Below are positions 1-7,920 of a stretch of DNA of 11,387 nucleotides, in pieces; positions within the stretch are counted from its first letter, which is position 1, and every line of letters begins with the position of its first letter. This stretch comes from JACQZU01 sp041908165 (GTDB taxonomy: Bacteria > Acidobacteriota > Holophagae > Holophagales > Holophagaceae). The translations under genes were made by a program, and so were the position numbers. The stretch spans positions 1-11,387 of the forward strand of contig JAYRFV010000141.1 in assembly GCA_041908165.1 (NCBI GenBank). Direction: 5' to 3'. Below the pieces are notes generated by a model, which ran no database searches, had not been told where the DNA came from, and saw only the letters and a list, made by a program, of their open reading frames with translations.

Positions 1-1202
<1,202 letters not shown>

Positions 1203-1207
1203 GGGGT

Positions 1208-1286
1208 TCACCTCATCACGGTCGAGGGAGGACGGCGGCGCAGCCCACCATTCCAGCTCCCCCGGGAGTTGTGGAAGGTGAGCGCC
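1208..1286 (-). promoter_or_regulatory. Expression platform of the SAH riboswitch (Shine-Dalgarno sequestration)
   Basis: The aptamer's 3' strand contains TCACCTT (1281-1275), which is complementary over 7 bp (six Watson-Crick, one G-U) to GAGGTGA (1214-1208), the ahcY Shine-Dalgarno. The two partners are mutually exclusive: with SAH bound, the 3' strand is held in the aptamer helix and the ribosome site is free; without SAH it can mask the site. Between them lies a hairpin, TTCCA/TGGAA plus CTCC/GGAG (1276-1251), that would bring the partners together. No U-tract follows the hairpin, so transcription termination is unlikely. The pairing is seen; the mechanism is inferred. Confidence 0.7.
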
Positions 1287-1358
1287 GTTGGAACCGGGCC
1301 CCGCTGACGGGGCCGCGTCCGAGCCTGGGACGGACGTCTCGCAGCGCTCCTCGGACGG
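1277..1358 (-). promoter_or_regulatory. SAH riboswitch aptamer in the ahcY leader
   Basis: Read on the minus strand, the leader shows the conserved blocks of the S-adenosylhomocysteine riboswitch: CCGAGGAGCGCTGCGA, then CCAGGCTCGG, then AACGGCGCTCACC. Pairings seen: GTCCGAG with CTCGGAC, and GAGCGCT with GGCGCTC (the helix closed by the 3' strand). A variable GC hairpin, GGCCCCG-TCA-GCGGGGCC, sits between them at about 1299-1315. The gene immediately downstream is the SAH-degrading enzyme, the classic target of this riboswitch class. Known biology of the class is that SAH binding raises ahcY expression. Boundaries are good to a few bases. Confidence 0.95.
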
Positions 1359-1431
1359 TCTTCATGGTATCGGCAGACGGTCCTGCTCACATGAGCCTGA
1401 TTCCCCGGATGCGGGATGCCAGCTCCCCGGC

Positions 1432-1437
1432 TATGCT
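1432..1437 (+). promoter_or_regulatory. Weak candidate -10 (TATGCT) for the phosphatase-hydrolase gene
   Basis: TATGCT lies 23 bases before the ATG at 1460 and resembles a sigma-70 -10 box. No convincing -35 box stands 16-18 bp upstream. The 1359-1459 interval must hold promoters for both this gene and the divergent riboswitch-ahcY transcript; I could not fix the latter. Confidence 0.2.
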
Positions 1438-1459
1438 GCATTCCCAGCCTGGAGCCCCC

Positions 1460-2965
1460 ATGCGCCGCTTCCGACCGGCATTGCTGATTGCCCTGTCCCT
1501 TGGCCTGGCGGCCAGCCCCTGCGCCCTCGCCCAGACCAAGGCCTGGCCCAAACCCGTCGCCACCTTCCTGAACCCCGCCTCGCCGGTCTTCCGGGAAGCC
1601 CTGCCGCAGCCCCCCGTCCCGGGCAGCCTGGCCGCCCAGTCGGACCTGGAAACGGTGCTCCAGGTCCAGGCCTGGCGATCGCCCGACCAGGTCGCCCTCG
1701 CCCAGCGGCTGGTCCTGGAGGATCCCTTCAGCTTTTCGGAGGTCCTGGGGGCGCGGTTCAACAACGCGAACTTCCCGCGCACCGCCGACCTGCTGAAGAC
1801 GGTGCTGACCGATTCCTACGCCGTGAGCCTGACCCTGAAGGACGTGTTCACCCGCAAGCGACCGCACCTGGAGGATCCGCGGGTGAAGCCCTGCGTGGAG
1901 CTGTCGACCTCCCCCTCCTACCCGAGCGGCCACGCCACCCGCGCCTACCTGACCGCCAGCCTGCTGGCCGGGCTGTTCCCGGAGCGCAAGGAGGCCCTGC
2001 TCGCCTTCGCCCGGACGGCGGCCTGGGCCCGGGTCCAGGGCGGCATCCACTACCCCACCGACCTCGAGGGCGGCCGGCTGCTGGCCGCGACGCTCCACGC
2101 CGAACTGAGCAAGAGCGAGGCCTTCCGCCAGCGCCTCGGTGCCTGCACGGCGGAGATCGCCGCCCAGGCTCCGAAGGCCGTCGCCGAGGGGCCGTCGGCC
2201 GGGACCGCAGAGCTCAAAGGGCGCAAGGTCAAGTACACCGTGCAGGGCGCCGGCCCGGAGACCCTGGTCCTGATCCACGGCTGGACCTGCGACGGCGGCT
2301 TCTGGTCGGCGAACGTGCCGGCGCTGGCAAAGCGCTACCGGGTGATCACCCTGGACCTCCCGGGCCATGGCCGGAGCGATGCCTGCGCCCCCTGCAGCAT
2401 GGACGAGTTCGGCGACGCGGTGTTCGCCGTCATGGACGCGGCCGGGGTGCCGCGCGCGACCCTGGTGGGCCACAGCATGGGCGGCGCGGTGATGCTCGCC
2501 GCCATCCGCCGCCAGCCCGAGCGGGTGAAGGCCATCGCCGCCGTGGACGCCGCCTTCCTCGAGGCCGACGCCGCCCGCAAATTCAAGGACCATGCCGACC
2601 GGTTCAGCGGCCCGAAGGGCCTTGAAGCCCGCGAGCAGATGGTCCGGTCCATGTTCACGTCGACCACCCCGAAAGCGGTCCAGGAGCAGGTCCTCAAGGC
2701 CATGCTGGGCGCCCCCGAGGCGGTGGCGGTCCCGGCCATGCGCAGCATGTTCTCGCCGGCCTTCTGGAAGGAGGGCACGGTCGACGTCCCGTTCCTGCAG
2801 ATCGCCGCGGGCACCAGCACCTGGATGTCCGAGGAGGCCCTGCGGCGGAGGTTTCCGCAGGCGCAGCTGAAGCGGATCGAAGGCACCGGCCATTTCCTGA
2901 TGATGGAAAAGCCGGATGCCTTCAATCGGATGCTGCTGGACTGGCTGGAGGGCCTGAAGCCCTGA
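1460..2965 (+). CDS. Secreted PAP2/class A acid phosphatase fused to an alpha/beta-hydrolase
   Basis: A 501-residue protein made of two enzyme domains. Residues 1-25 are a Sec signal peptide (basic start, hydrophobic core, ALA before Gln25). Residues about 30-230 are a PAP2/PhoN-type phosphatase: Lys127-x6-Arg134-Pro135, SYPSGH (His158), then Arg191-x5-His197-x3-Asp201. The Ser that usually precedes that Arg is Ala190. After a short Ala/Pro linker, residues about 250-501 are an alpha/beta-hydrolase: oxyanion HG at 273-274, nucleophile elbow GHSMGG with Ser339, and His478 in GTGHFLMMEKP. The acid normally found after strand 7 is not evident (AAGTSTWMS at 449-457); Asp363 after strand 6 may substitute. 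GGAG at 1451-1454 supports the ATG. Acts in the periplasm or outside; likely a phosphomonoester plus ester/lactone or lipid substrate, but the true substrate is unknown. It converges on pmbA with a 19-bp gap. Confidence 0.88.
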   Translation: MRRFRPALLIALSLGLAASPCALAQTKAWPKPVATFLNPASPVFREALPQPPVPGSLAAQSDLETVLQVQAWRSPDQVALAQRLVLEDPFSFSEVLGARFNNANFPRTADLLKTVLTDSYAVSLTLKDVFTRKRPHLEDPRVKPCVELSTSPSYPSGHATRAYLTASLLAGLFPERKEALLAFARTAAWARVQGGIHYPTDLEGGRLLAATLHAELSKSEAFRQRLGACTAEIAAQAPKAVAEGPSAGTAELKGRKVKYTVQGAGPETLVLIHGWTCDGGFWSANVPALAKRYRVITLDLPGHGRSDACAPCSMDEFGDAVFAVMDAAGVPRATLVGHSMGGAVMLAAIRRQPERVKAIAAVDAAFLEADAARKFKDHADRFSGPKGLEAREQMVRSMFTSTTPKAVQEQVLKAMLGAPEAVAVPAMRSMFSPAFWKEGTVDVPFLQIAAGTSTWMSEEALRRRFPQAQLKRIEGTGHFLMMEKPDAFNRMLLDWLEGLKP

Positions 2966-2984
2966 ACCTGCGGCGCGAAGCCGA

Positions 2985-4313
2985 TCAGTTCCCGGCGAAC
3001 TGCACGCCCTCGAACACGAGCGTGGGCGTCCTGAGGGCGGAGTACGGGTAGGGATCGTTCCCCACCGCCGCCAGCCTCTTCCAGAATTCCAGGTGGTTGC
3101 CGGCGATGTTCATTTCGCCCACCGGTTCGGCGAGGCGGCCGCCGCGGATGCGGAAGCCCTGCACCCCCAGGGAGAAATCGCCGGTGGTGCCGTTGGAATT
3201 GCCGCCCAGGAAGCCGGTGACGAAGATGCCTTCCTTGAGGTCGGCGAGGAGCCCTTCTTGCGGCTTCGGCCCCAGCTTCCAGACGAGGTTGGACGCGCCG
3301 CCGCTGGTGGGCGGCAGGCCCAGCTTCTTGCCGTAGTAGGAGTCGATGAAGCAGGAGCGGAGGATGCCCGCCTCGAAGACCGGGCGCGGCTTCGCGGCAA
3401 TCCCTTCCTGGTCATACAGACGCGAGCCGAAGGCCTTGGGGATGAGCGGATCGTCGGTCAGATTAAGCAGGGGACTGCCGATGGCCTGGCCGATCCTGCC
3501 CTCCATGAAGGACCGCTTCTGCTGGAGCGAGGCTCCGGAAAGCGGCCCCAGGAGGAAGGCGACCATGCGCCCGGCGGCGCGATTGTCGATGGCCATCGCC
3601 AGGACGGCCGAATCGCCCTTCCGGGCGCCCACCCGGGCCAGCGTCCGCCGGGCCGCTTCCTGTCCGATCGTGGCCGCGGCAGGGAGCTCGCCGCGGAAGC
3701 GGGAACCGGCGTAGGAACCGTCCTCCGGGCGCCGCCCATCCGGGTCCTTGACGCTGACATCGGCGCCCAGGAAGTAGGTGGTGTCCATCCGGCTGCCGAC
3801 GAAGCCGTTGGAGTGGACCTTGAAGGATTCCGTGGAACTGTCGTTGACGCTGCCGGTGACCGACAGGATCCGGTCGCTGCCGGGAACGGTCCTTGCTGCG
3901 GCTTCGAGCTCCTTTGCCAGGCGCCGGCGCTCGTCGCTGGTGAAGGCGGCATGGCGCGGGTCGGCGAGCTGCAGATCGAGCTTCGCCTGGCCCCCGTAGA
4001 GCTTGGCGTCGGGGAGGGAACGGAAGGGATCCTTCCCCACGGCCCGGGTCAGCACCACCGAATCGGCAATGAACCGCTCCAGGGCCTCCGGACGGAGGTC
4101 GCTGGAGGCGACGCTGGAGAAGCGCCCGTCGACGTAGAGCGACAGGCGGAGGGTCCGGGAGGTGGCCTCCTGGGTCTTTTCCAGCGCGCCGTCCCGCCAG
4201 ACGGTCTCCACTTCGCGGGTGCGGCTGATGTTGGCTGCGGCTTCCTGGGCGCCCTTGGCGAGGGCGGTCTTCACGGCGGACTGGGCGACGTCGAGGAGGG
4301 TCTGCTTGGTCAT
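2985..4313 (-). CDS. pmbA: TldE/PmbA subunit of the TldD-TldE metalloprotease
   Basis: A 442-residue TldE/PmbA family protein. In characterised systems TldD and TldE form a heterodimeric protease that trims microcin B17 precursor and other peptides; TldE lacks its own metal site. Consistent with this, no HExxxH is present. Family hallmarks: the N-terminal VETVWRDGALEKTQEATSRT stretch (35-54), the central AIDNRAAGRM (241-250) and SGGASNLVW (337-345), and the C-terminal GGNSNGTTGDFSLGVQGFRI (370-389) and GEMNIAGN (399-406). It follows tldD by 9 bp on the same strand, and its Shine-Dalgarno GAGGTGA overlaps the tldD stop, so the two are co-transcribed and probably translationally coupled. No signal peptide is seen although its partner carries one. 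Confidence 0.93.
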   Translation of the reverse strand: MTKQTLLDVAQSAVKTALAKGAQEAAANISRTREVETVWRDGALEKTQEATSRTLRLSLYVDGRFSSVASSDLRPEALERFIADSVVLTRAVGKDPFRSLPDAKLYGGQAKLDLQLADPRHAAFTSDERRRLAKELEAAARTVPGSDRILSVTGSVNDSSTESFKVHSNGFVGSRMDTTYFLGADVSVKDPDGRRPEDGSYAGSRFRGELPAAATIGQEAARRTLARVGARKGDSAVLAMAIDNRAAGRMVAFLLGPLSGASLQQKRSFMEGRIGQAIGSPLLNLTDDPLIPKAFGSRLYDQEGIAAKPRPVFEAGILRSCFIDSYYGKKLGLPPTSGGASNLVWKLGPKPQEGLLADLKEGIFVTGFLGGNSNGTTGDFSLGVQGFRIRGGRLAEPVGEMNIAGNHLEFWKRLAAVGNDPYPYSALRTPTLVFEGVQFAGN

Positions 4314-4322
4314 GGCTTCACC

Positions 4323-5861
4323 TCACCCTTTCCTTCCGCGGCCACCGACGGTGATCGAGGCCACCCGCACGGTGGGGATGCCCTGGGAAACCGGCATGCT
4401 CTGGCCGTCCTTGCCGCAGGTCCAGCCCCCCTCGTCGATGACCAGGTCGTCGGCGACCATGTCCACCTTCTCGAGGATCTTGGGGCCGTTGCCGATGATG
4501 TTCACGTCCTTGATCGGACGGGTCAGCTTGCCGTCCTCGATCAGCCAGCCGTTCTTCACGTAGAAGGTGAAGTCCCCGGCGCCGATGTTTACCTGGCCGT
4601 TGGTGAAGTTGGTGCAGTAGATGCCGTTCTTCACCGAGGCGATGATCTCGTCCTTTCGGTGCGGCCCAGGCAGCATGTAGGTGGAGCGCATGCGCGGCAT
4701 GGGCGCGTACTTGTAGCTCTCGCGCCGGCCGTTGCCGGTCGGCTCGACGCCATAGTGCTTCGCGGAGATGCGGTCGTGCAGGTAGGTGCGGAGGACGCCG
4801 CCCTCCACCAGCAGGGTCTTCCCGGCCGGGTTGCCCTCGTCGTCCACGTTGATCGCCCCGCGGGCGCCCGGCTGGGTGCCGTCGTCGACGATGTTCACGA
4901 ATTTCTGGGCGATCGGCTTGCCGATCTTGTCGGAATAGATGGAGACGTTCTTGCGGTTGAAGTCGGCCTCCATGCCGTGACCGATCGCCTCGTGGAGGAG
5001 GATCCCGGACGCGCCAGCCGCCAGCACCACCGGCATCTCGCCCACCGGCGCCTGGACCGCTTCGAACAGGATCATCGTGCGGTCCACCGCCTCCTTGACC
5101 ATCCGGTCGAGGCGCTCGCGGGAGTAGTAGCCGAGGTCGGCCCGACCCGCCACGCCGTAGTCCCCGGACTCGCGCTTGCCCTTGTCCTCGGCAACGCAGC
5201 TCAGCCCCAGGCTGGTCATGGGCTGGATGTCCTCGACGAGGCGCCCGAGGGAGTCGGCGATCAGGATGACGCTGGACGAATCCGAGAAGCGGACGCTGAC
5301 CTTCTTGATCCGCGGATCCGCGGCGAAGGCGCGCTCGTTCAGCCCGGTCAGGAAGGGCAGCTTCTCGGCGGGCCGGACGTCCTCCCAGCGGCGGGCGACC
5401 GGATAGCGGTTGGCCCCCGCCGGGCCCACCTTGAAGCCCTTCGCCCCGGTCCTGGCGGGGCCGTCGGCGATTGCCGCGGCGGTCCGGGCGGTCTGCTTCA
5501 GCGCCTCCAGCGTCAATTCCTCGGTGTAGCCGTAGCCGGTCTGGTCGCCCTTGACCACCCGGACGCCCACCCCGAGTTCCACGCCGGTGAAGGCGCGGTT
5601 GACCACCCCGTCCTCCAGCCCGAGGCTGTTGGAGATCTGGTGCTGGAAATAGATGTCGGCATAGTCCCCGCCCTTCGCCAGTGCCTCCGCCAGGGTCGTG
5701 CGGATCAACTCCTCGGTGACCCCGAACCGGGCGAAATGGCCGATGCCCTTCACCGCCGCGCTCCCGGCCGCCTCAAGCGCCAGCCCCGGCAGGGCCAGGG
5801 CCCCCAGGAGCGCACTGCCGGCACCCAGCATCTCCCTGCGGGTCAAATCCCACGTCGCCAT
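4323..5861 (-). CDS. tldD: TldD metalloprotease subunit with Tat signal peptide
   Basis: A 512-residue zinc-dependent TldD peptidase, the catalytic half of TldD/TldE. The metal site is HEAIGH at 290-295 (HExxxH), with the third ligand Cys482 in WTCGKDGQSMPVSQGIPT. Conserved substrate-cleft segments, such as GNGRRESYKYAPMPRMRSTY (377-396), are intact. I chose the ATG at 5861-5859: AGGAGG (5875-5870) lies 9 bases upstream, and the in-frame GTG at 5870 is part of that ribosome site. The N-terminus is unusual for TldD: TRREML (7-12), then a Gly/Ala/Leu-rich core to about residue 35, a textbook twin-arginine signal. This predicts export or membrane anchoring, unlike the cytosolic E. coli enzyme. 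Tat-tagged members of this family are, to my knowledge, known in some phyla. First gene of the tldD-pmbA pair. Confidence 0.93.
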   Translation of the reverse strand: MATWDLTRREMLGAGSALLGALALPGLALEAAGSAAVKGIGHFARFGVTEELIRTTLAEALAKGGDYADIYFQHQISNSLGLEDGVVNRAFTGVELGVGVRVVKGDQTGYGYTEELTLEALKQTARTAAAIADGPARTGAKGFKVGPAGANRYPVARRWEDVRPAEKLPFLTGLNERAFAADPRIKKVSVRFSDSSSVILIADSLGRLVEDIQPMTSLGLSCVAEDKGKRESGDYGVAGRADLGYYSRERLDRMVKEAVDRTMILFEAVQAPVGEMPVVLAAGASGILLHEAIGHGMEADFNRKNVSIYSDKIGKPIAQKFVNIVDDGTQPGARGAINVDDEGNPAGKTLLVEGGVLRTYLHDRISAKHYGVEPTGNGRRESYKYAPMPRMRSTYMLPGPHRKDEIIASVKNGIYCTNFTNGQVNIGAGDFTFYVKNGWLIEDGKLTRPIKDVNIIGNGPKILEKVDMVADDLVIDEGGWTCGKDGQSMPVSQGIPTVRVASITVGGRGRKG

Positions 5862-6002
5862 GTCTGGCACCTCCTGCCCATGCAGTGGCGCCGCTGGCGC
5901 CGAGGTTCAAGGGACCGGTCCGGGCCGGGGCGATGCCCGGCCAGGCGCCGGAAAGGCCTGGATACGAAGAATCCCGTAGCCGGTTTAGCCGTCAGGAGAT
6001 CC
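5862..6002. other. Intergenic gap before tldD with a GC-rich inverted repeat
   Basis: This 141-bp gap separates the msrBA stop from tldD on the same strand. It holds the inverted repeat GGCCGGG-N6-CCCGGCC (5923-5942), which could fold as a hairpin at the 3' end of the msrBA transcript. No T-run follows on the minus strand, so it is at best a weak or factor-dependent terminator. A tldD promoter probably lies here, but I could not identify convincing boxes. Confidence 0.4.
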
Positions 6003-7058
6003 TCAATCCCGTACCCAGTGGCAGGTGTAGCCGCCGGGGTTCTTCACCAGGTAGTCCTGGTGGTACGCCTCGGCCTTCCACCAGGCGCCGGCGGCGGTGA
6101 TCTCGGTGACGATCGGCCGCTTCCATTTGCCGCTGGCGTCCACCGCCGCCTTCACCTGCTCGGCGGTCTGCCGCTGCGCCTCCGAGTGGAAGAAGATGGC
6201 GCTACGGTAGGAGGTGCCGAGGTCGTTGCCCTGGCGGTTGAGGGTGGTCGGGTCGTGCATGCGGAAGAAGAACTTCAGCAGGGCCTCGTAGCTGGTCTTC
6301 GCCGGGTCGAACCAGATCCGCACCGCCTCGGCGTGGCCCTCGTGGTTCTGGTAGGTGGCGTGGTCCACCTTTCCTCCGGTGTAGCCGACCTCGGTGCGGA
6401 GCACGCCGGGCTGCTTCCTCAACAGGTCCTCCATGCCCCAGAAGCAGCCGCCGGCCAGGGTCGCCAGCTCCTCCTTCGGCGCCGGCGCGGCCTTGCCGAA
6501 CAGCGGCAGGAACCGGCCGTAGCCGGCGGCTTCCAGTTCCTCCACCGGGACGAAGCGCAGGCTGGCGCTGTTGATGCAGTAGCGCAGCCCGCCCCGGTCG
6601 CGGGGGCCGTCGTCGAAGACGTGGCCCAGGTGGCTGTCGGCCGACGCGCTGCGCACCTCCACCCGCACCATGCCGTGGCTGAGGTCCCGCTTCTCCACCA
6701 CCTCGGCCTCCTTCAGGGGCCGGGTGAAGCTCGGCCAGCCGCAGCCCGAGTCGAACTTGTCCTTGCTGGAGAACAGCGGCTCCCCGGAGACCACGTCGAC
6801 GTAGAGCCCCTCGCGGTGGTTGTTCCAGAACTCGTTCTGGAAGGGCGGTTCGGTGCCGGACTCCTGGGTGACCTGGTACTGCATCGGCGTGAGCTTGGCC
6901 TTCAGTTCCTTGCTGTCGGGCTTCCGCGGGTTCACGGTCGGGACCTCCTGGGGGGTTGCGGTTCGGGGCTGCCCTGGCGCGGTGGGACCGCGCCAGGCGA
7001 GGAGGGACAGGGCAGCGGCCAGGACTCCAACCGGAACGATCCATCGAAGTCGGCGCAT
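6003..7058 (-). CDS. msrAB: Periplasmic bifunctional methionine sulfoxide reductase, MsrB-MsrA fusion
   Basis: A 351-residue protein that repairs both methionine sulfoxide diastereomers: MsrB reduces the R form, MsrA the S form. Residues 6-22 are hydrophobic after a basic start, forming a signal peptide or anchor without a lipobox Cys, so the enzyme should act in the periplasm. MsrB spans about 48-175: DSGCGWPSF with probable resolving Cys106, HLGHVFDDGP (143-152), and RYCINSASLRF with catalytic Cys161. The zinc CxxC pairs of E. coli MsrB are replaced (DVVSG, SASAD), so this is a zinc-free form. MsrA spans about 197-351: GGCFWG with catalytic Cys205, GYTGG, YQNHEGHAEAV, and C-terminal recycling Cys346. 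The ATG at 7058 has GGGAGG nine bases upstream; the longer reading frame upstream lacks such a site. Reductant supply would need a periplasmic thiol donor not seen here. Confidence 0.94.
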   Translation of the reverse strand: MRRLRWIVPVGVLAAALSLLAWRGPTAPGQPRTATPQEVPTVNPRKPDSKELKAKLTPMQYQVTQESGTEPPFQNEFWNNHREGLYVDVVSGEPLFSSKDKFDSGCGWPSFTRPLKEAEVVEKRDLSHGMVRVEVRSASADSHLGHVFDDGPRDRGGLRYCINSASLRFVPVEELEAAGYGRFLPLFGKAAPAPKEELATLAGGCFWGMEDLLRKQPGVLRTEVGYTGGKVDHATYQNHEGHAEAVRIWFDPAKTSYEALLKFFFRMHDPTTLNRQGNDLGTSYRSAIFFHSEAQRQTAEQVKAAVDASGKWKRPIVTEITAAGAWWKAEAYHQDYLVKNPGGYTCHWVRD

Positions 7059-7127
7059 GCGGGTCAACCTCCCCAGCCTAGGATGCGCGATCCGGGCGAA
7101 GGGTGACGGAAAACCGCGCCAGATCCC

Positions 7128-7157
7128 GCGATAGCGCGCCTGCCGGTCGGCTATCGC
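7128..7157. repeat. Perfect inverted repeat between tcdA and msrBA
   Basis: GCGATAGC (7128-7135) and GCTATCGC (7150-7157) are perfect 8-bp arms around a 14-bp spacer, just past the tcdA stop and about 70 bp before msrBA. It could be a weak 3' hairpin for tcdA or an operator for msrBA. The minus strand has TTTT about 15 bases beyond the repeat, too far for a standard intrinsic terminator. Confidence 0.4.
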
Positions 7158-7164
7158 CCGGTCA

Positions 7165-7920
7165 TCACTCCGCGGACCCACCCCGGTCGGCTTCCCCGAG
7201 CAGCATCGCCAGCACCTCCTGGGCGGCCCGGAGCCCGAACATGGCCGGGATGTAGGAGACGGTCCCCAGGGGCGTCCTGCGCCGCCCAGGACCCACATGC
7301 GCGTCCACATCCTCGGCCTGGGGCGCGCCGGCCGCGCGCCGCGGTTCGAGCGAATAGACGCAGCGGATCCCCCCGGGAATGCCGCGCCGCCGCAGCCGCT
7401 GGCGCAGCTTCGCGGCCAGCGGGCAGAGCCGCGTCTCGGAGAGGTCGCCGACGCGGATCGCCCCGCCGTCCATCCGGCCCCCTGCCCCCATGCTCGAGAC
7501 CACCGCGATGCCCCCCTCGACGCAGGCCTGCAGCAGGGCGGTCTTGGCGTTGAGCGAATCGATGGCGTCGAGGACCACGTCCACCCGCGGCTCCAGCAGT
7601 TCCGCCACCGTGTCGTTGTGGATGAAGGCGTGCCGTGCGTCCACCCGGCAGTCCGGATGGATGTCCAGGATCCGGGCGCGGGCCGCCTCGACCTTGGGCA
7701 GGCCGATCGTGGAGTGCAGGCCGAACAGCTGGCGGTTCAGGTTGGTGGGGTTGACCACGTCGTGGTCCACCACCCGGATCGATCCGACCCCCGCCCTCGC
7801 CAGGGCTTCCACCGCGAAGGAGCCCACGCCGCCCATGCCGAAGACGGCCACCCGCGAGGCCCGCAGGCGCGCGCAACCCTCGGCCCCGAGCAGCATCTCG
7901 GTCCGCGCCCACCACCTCAT
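7165..7920 (-). CDS. tcdA: tRNA threonylcarbamoyladenosine dehydratase (E1-like)
   Basis: A 251-residue E1-like adenylating enzyme of the TcdA/CsdL family, which uses ATP to cyclise t6A at position 37 of ANN-decoding tRNAs to ct6A. Seen: the Rossmann ATP motif GMGGVGS at 28-34; Asp52, then DVVNPTNLNRQL (54-65) carrying the Asn and Arg that contact ATP; the HSTIGLPKVEA segment (69-79); and VVLDAID (115-121) before the catalytic region. Length is close to the usual 250-270. The ATG (7920-7918) overlaps the tatD-family stop as ATGA, indicating translational coupling; the local ribosome site (GGTGG) is weak, as is common for coupled starts. ThiF/MoeB relatives share the fold, but the N-terminal and mid-domain pattern favours TcdA. 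The sulfur-relay partners CsdA/CsdE are not in the window. Confidence 0.9.
   Translation of the reverse strand: MRWWARTEMLLGAEGCARLRASRVAVFGMGGVGSFAVEALARAGVGSIRVVDHDVVNPTNLNRQLFGLHSTIGLPKVEAARARILDIHPDCRVDARHAFIHNDTVAELLEPRVDVVLDAIDSLNAKTALLQACVEGGIAVVSSMGAGGRMDGGAIRVGDLSETRLCPLAAKLRQRLRRRGIPGGIRCVYSLEPRRAAGAPQAEDVDAHVGPGRRRTPLGTVSYIPAMFGLRAAQEVLAMLLGEADRGGSAE

Noticed and set aside
1251..1276. Intrinsic terminator after the SAH aptamer
   Set aside because: The hairpin is followed by GC-rich sequence with no T-run; the Shine-Dalgarno pairing explains control better.
1208..2893. A 561-codon minus-strand frame over the phosphatase-hydrolase gene
   Set aside because: The plus strand carries signal peptide, phosphatase and hydrolase motifs; the minus frame is Gly/Arg/His-rich with no motif.
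5868..5870. GTG start for TldD three codons upstream
   Set aside because: The GTG is part of the AGGAGGTG ribosome site, which is correctly spaced for the ATG at 5861.
3093..7106. A 1337-codon plus-strand open frame opposite pmbA, tldD and msrBA
   Set aside because: It mirrors three clearly recognisable genes on the other strand. Its translation is rich in Gly, His, Val and Asp in the pattern expected of an antisense frame in GC-rich DNA, and it has no recognisable domain. Only its length is striking.
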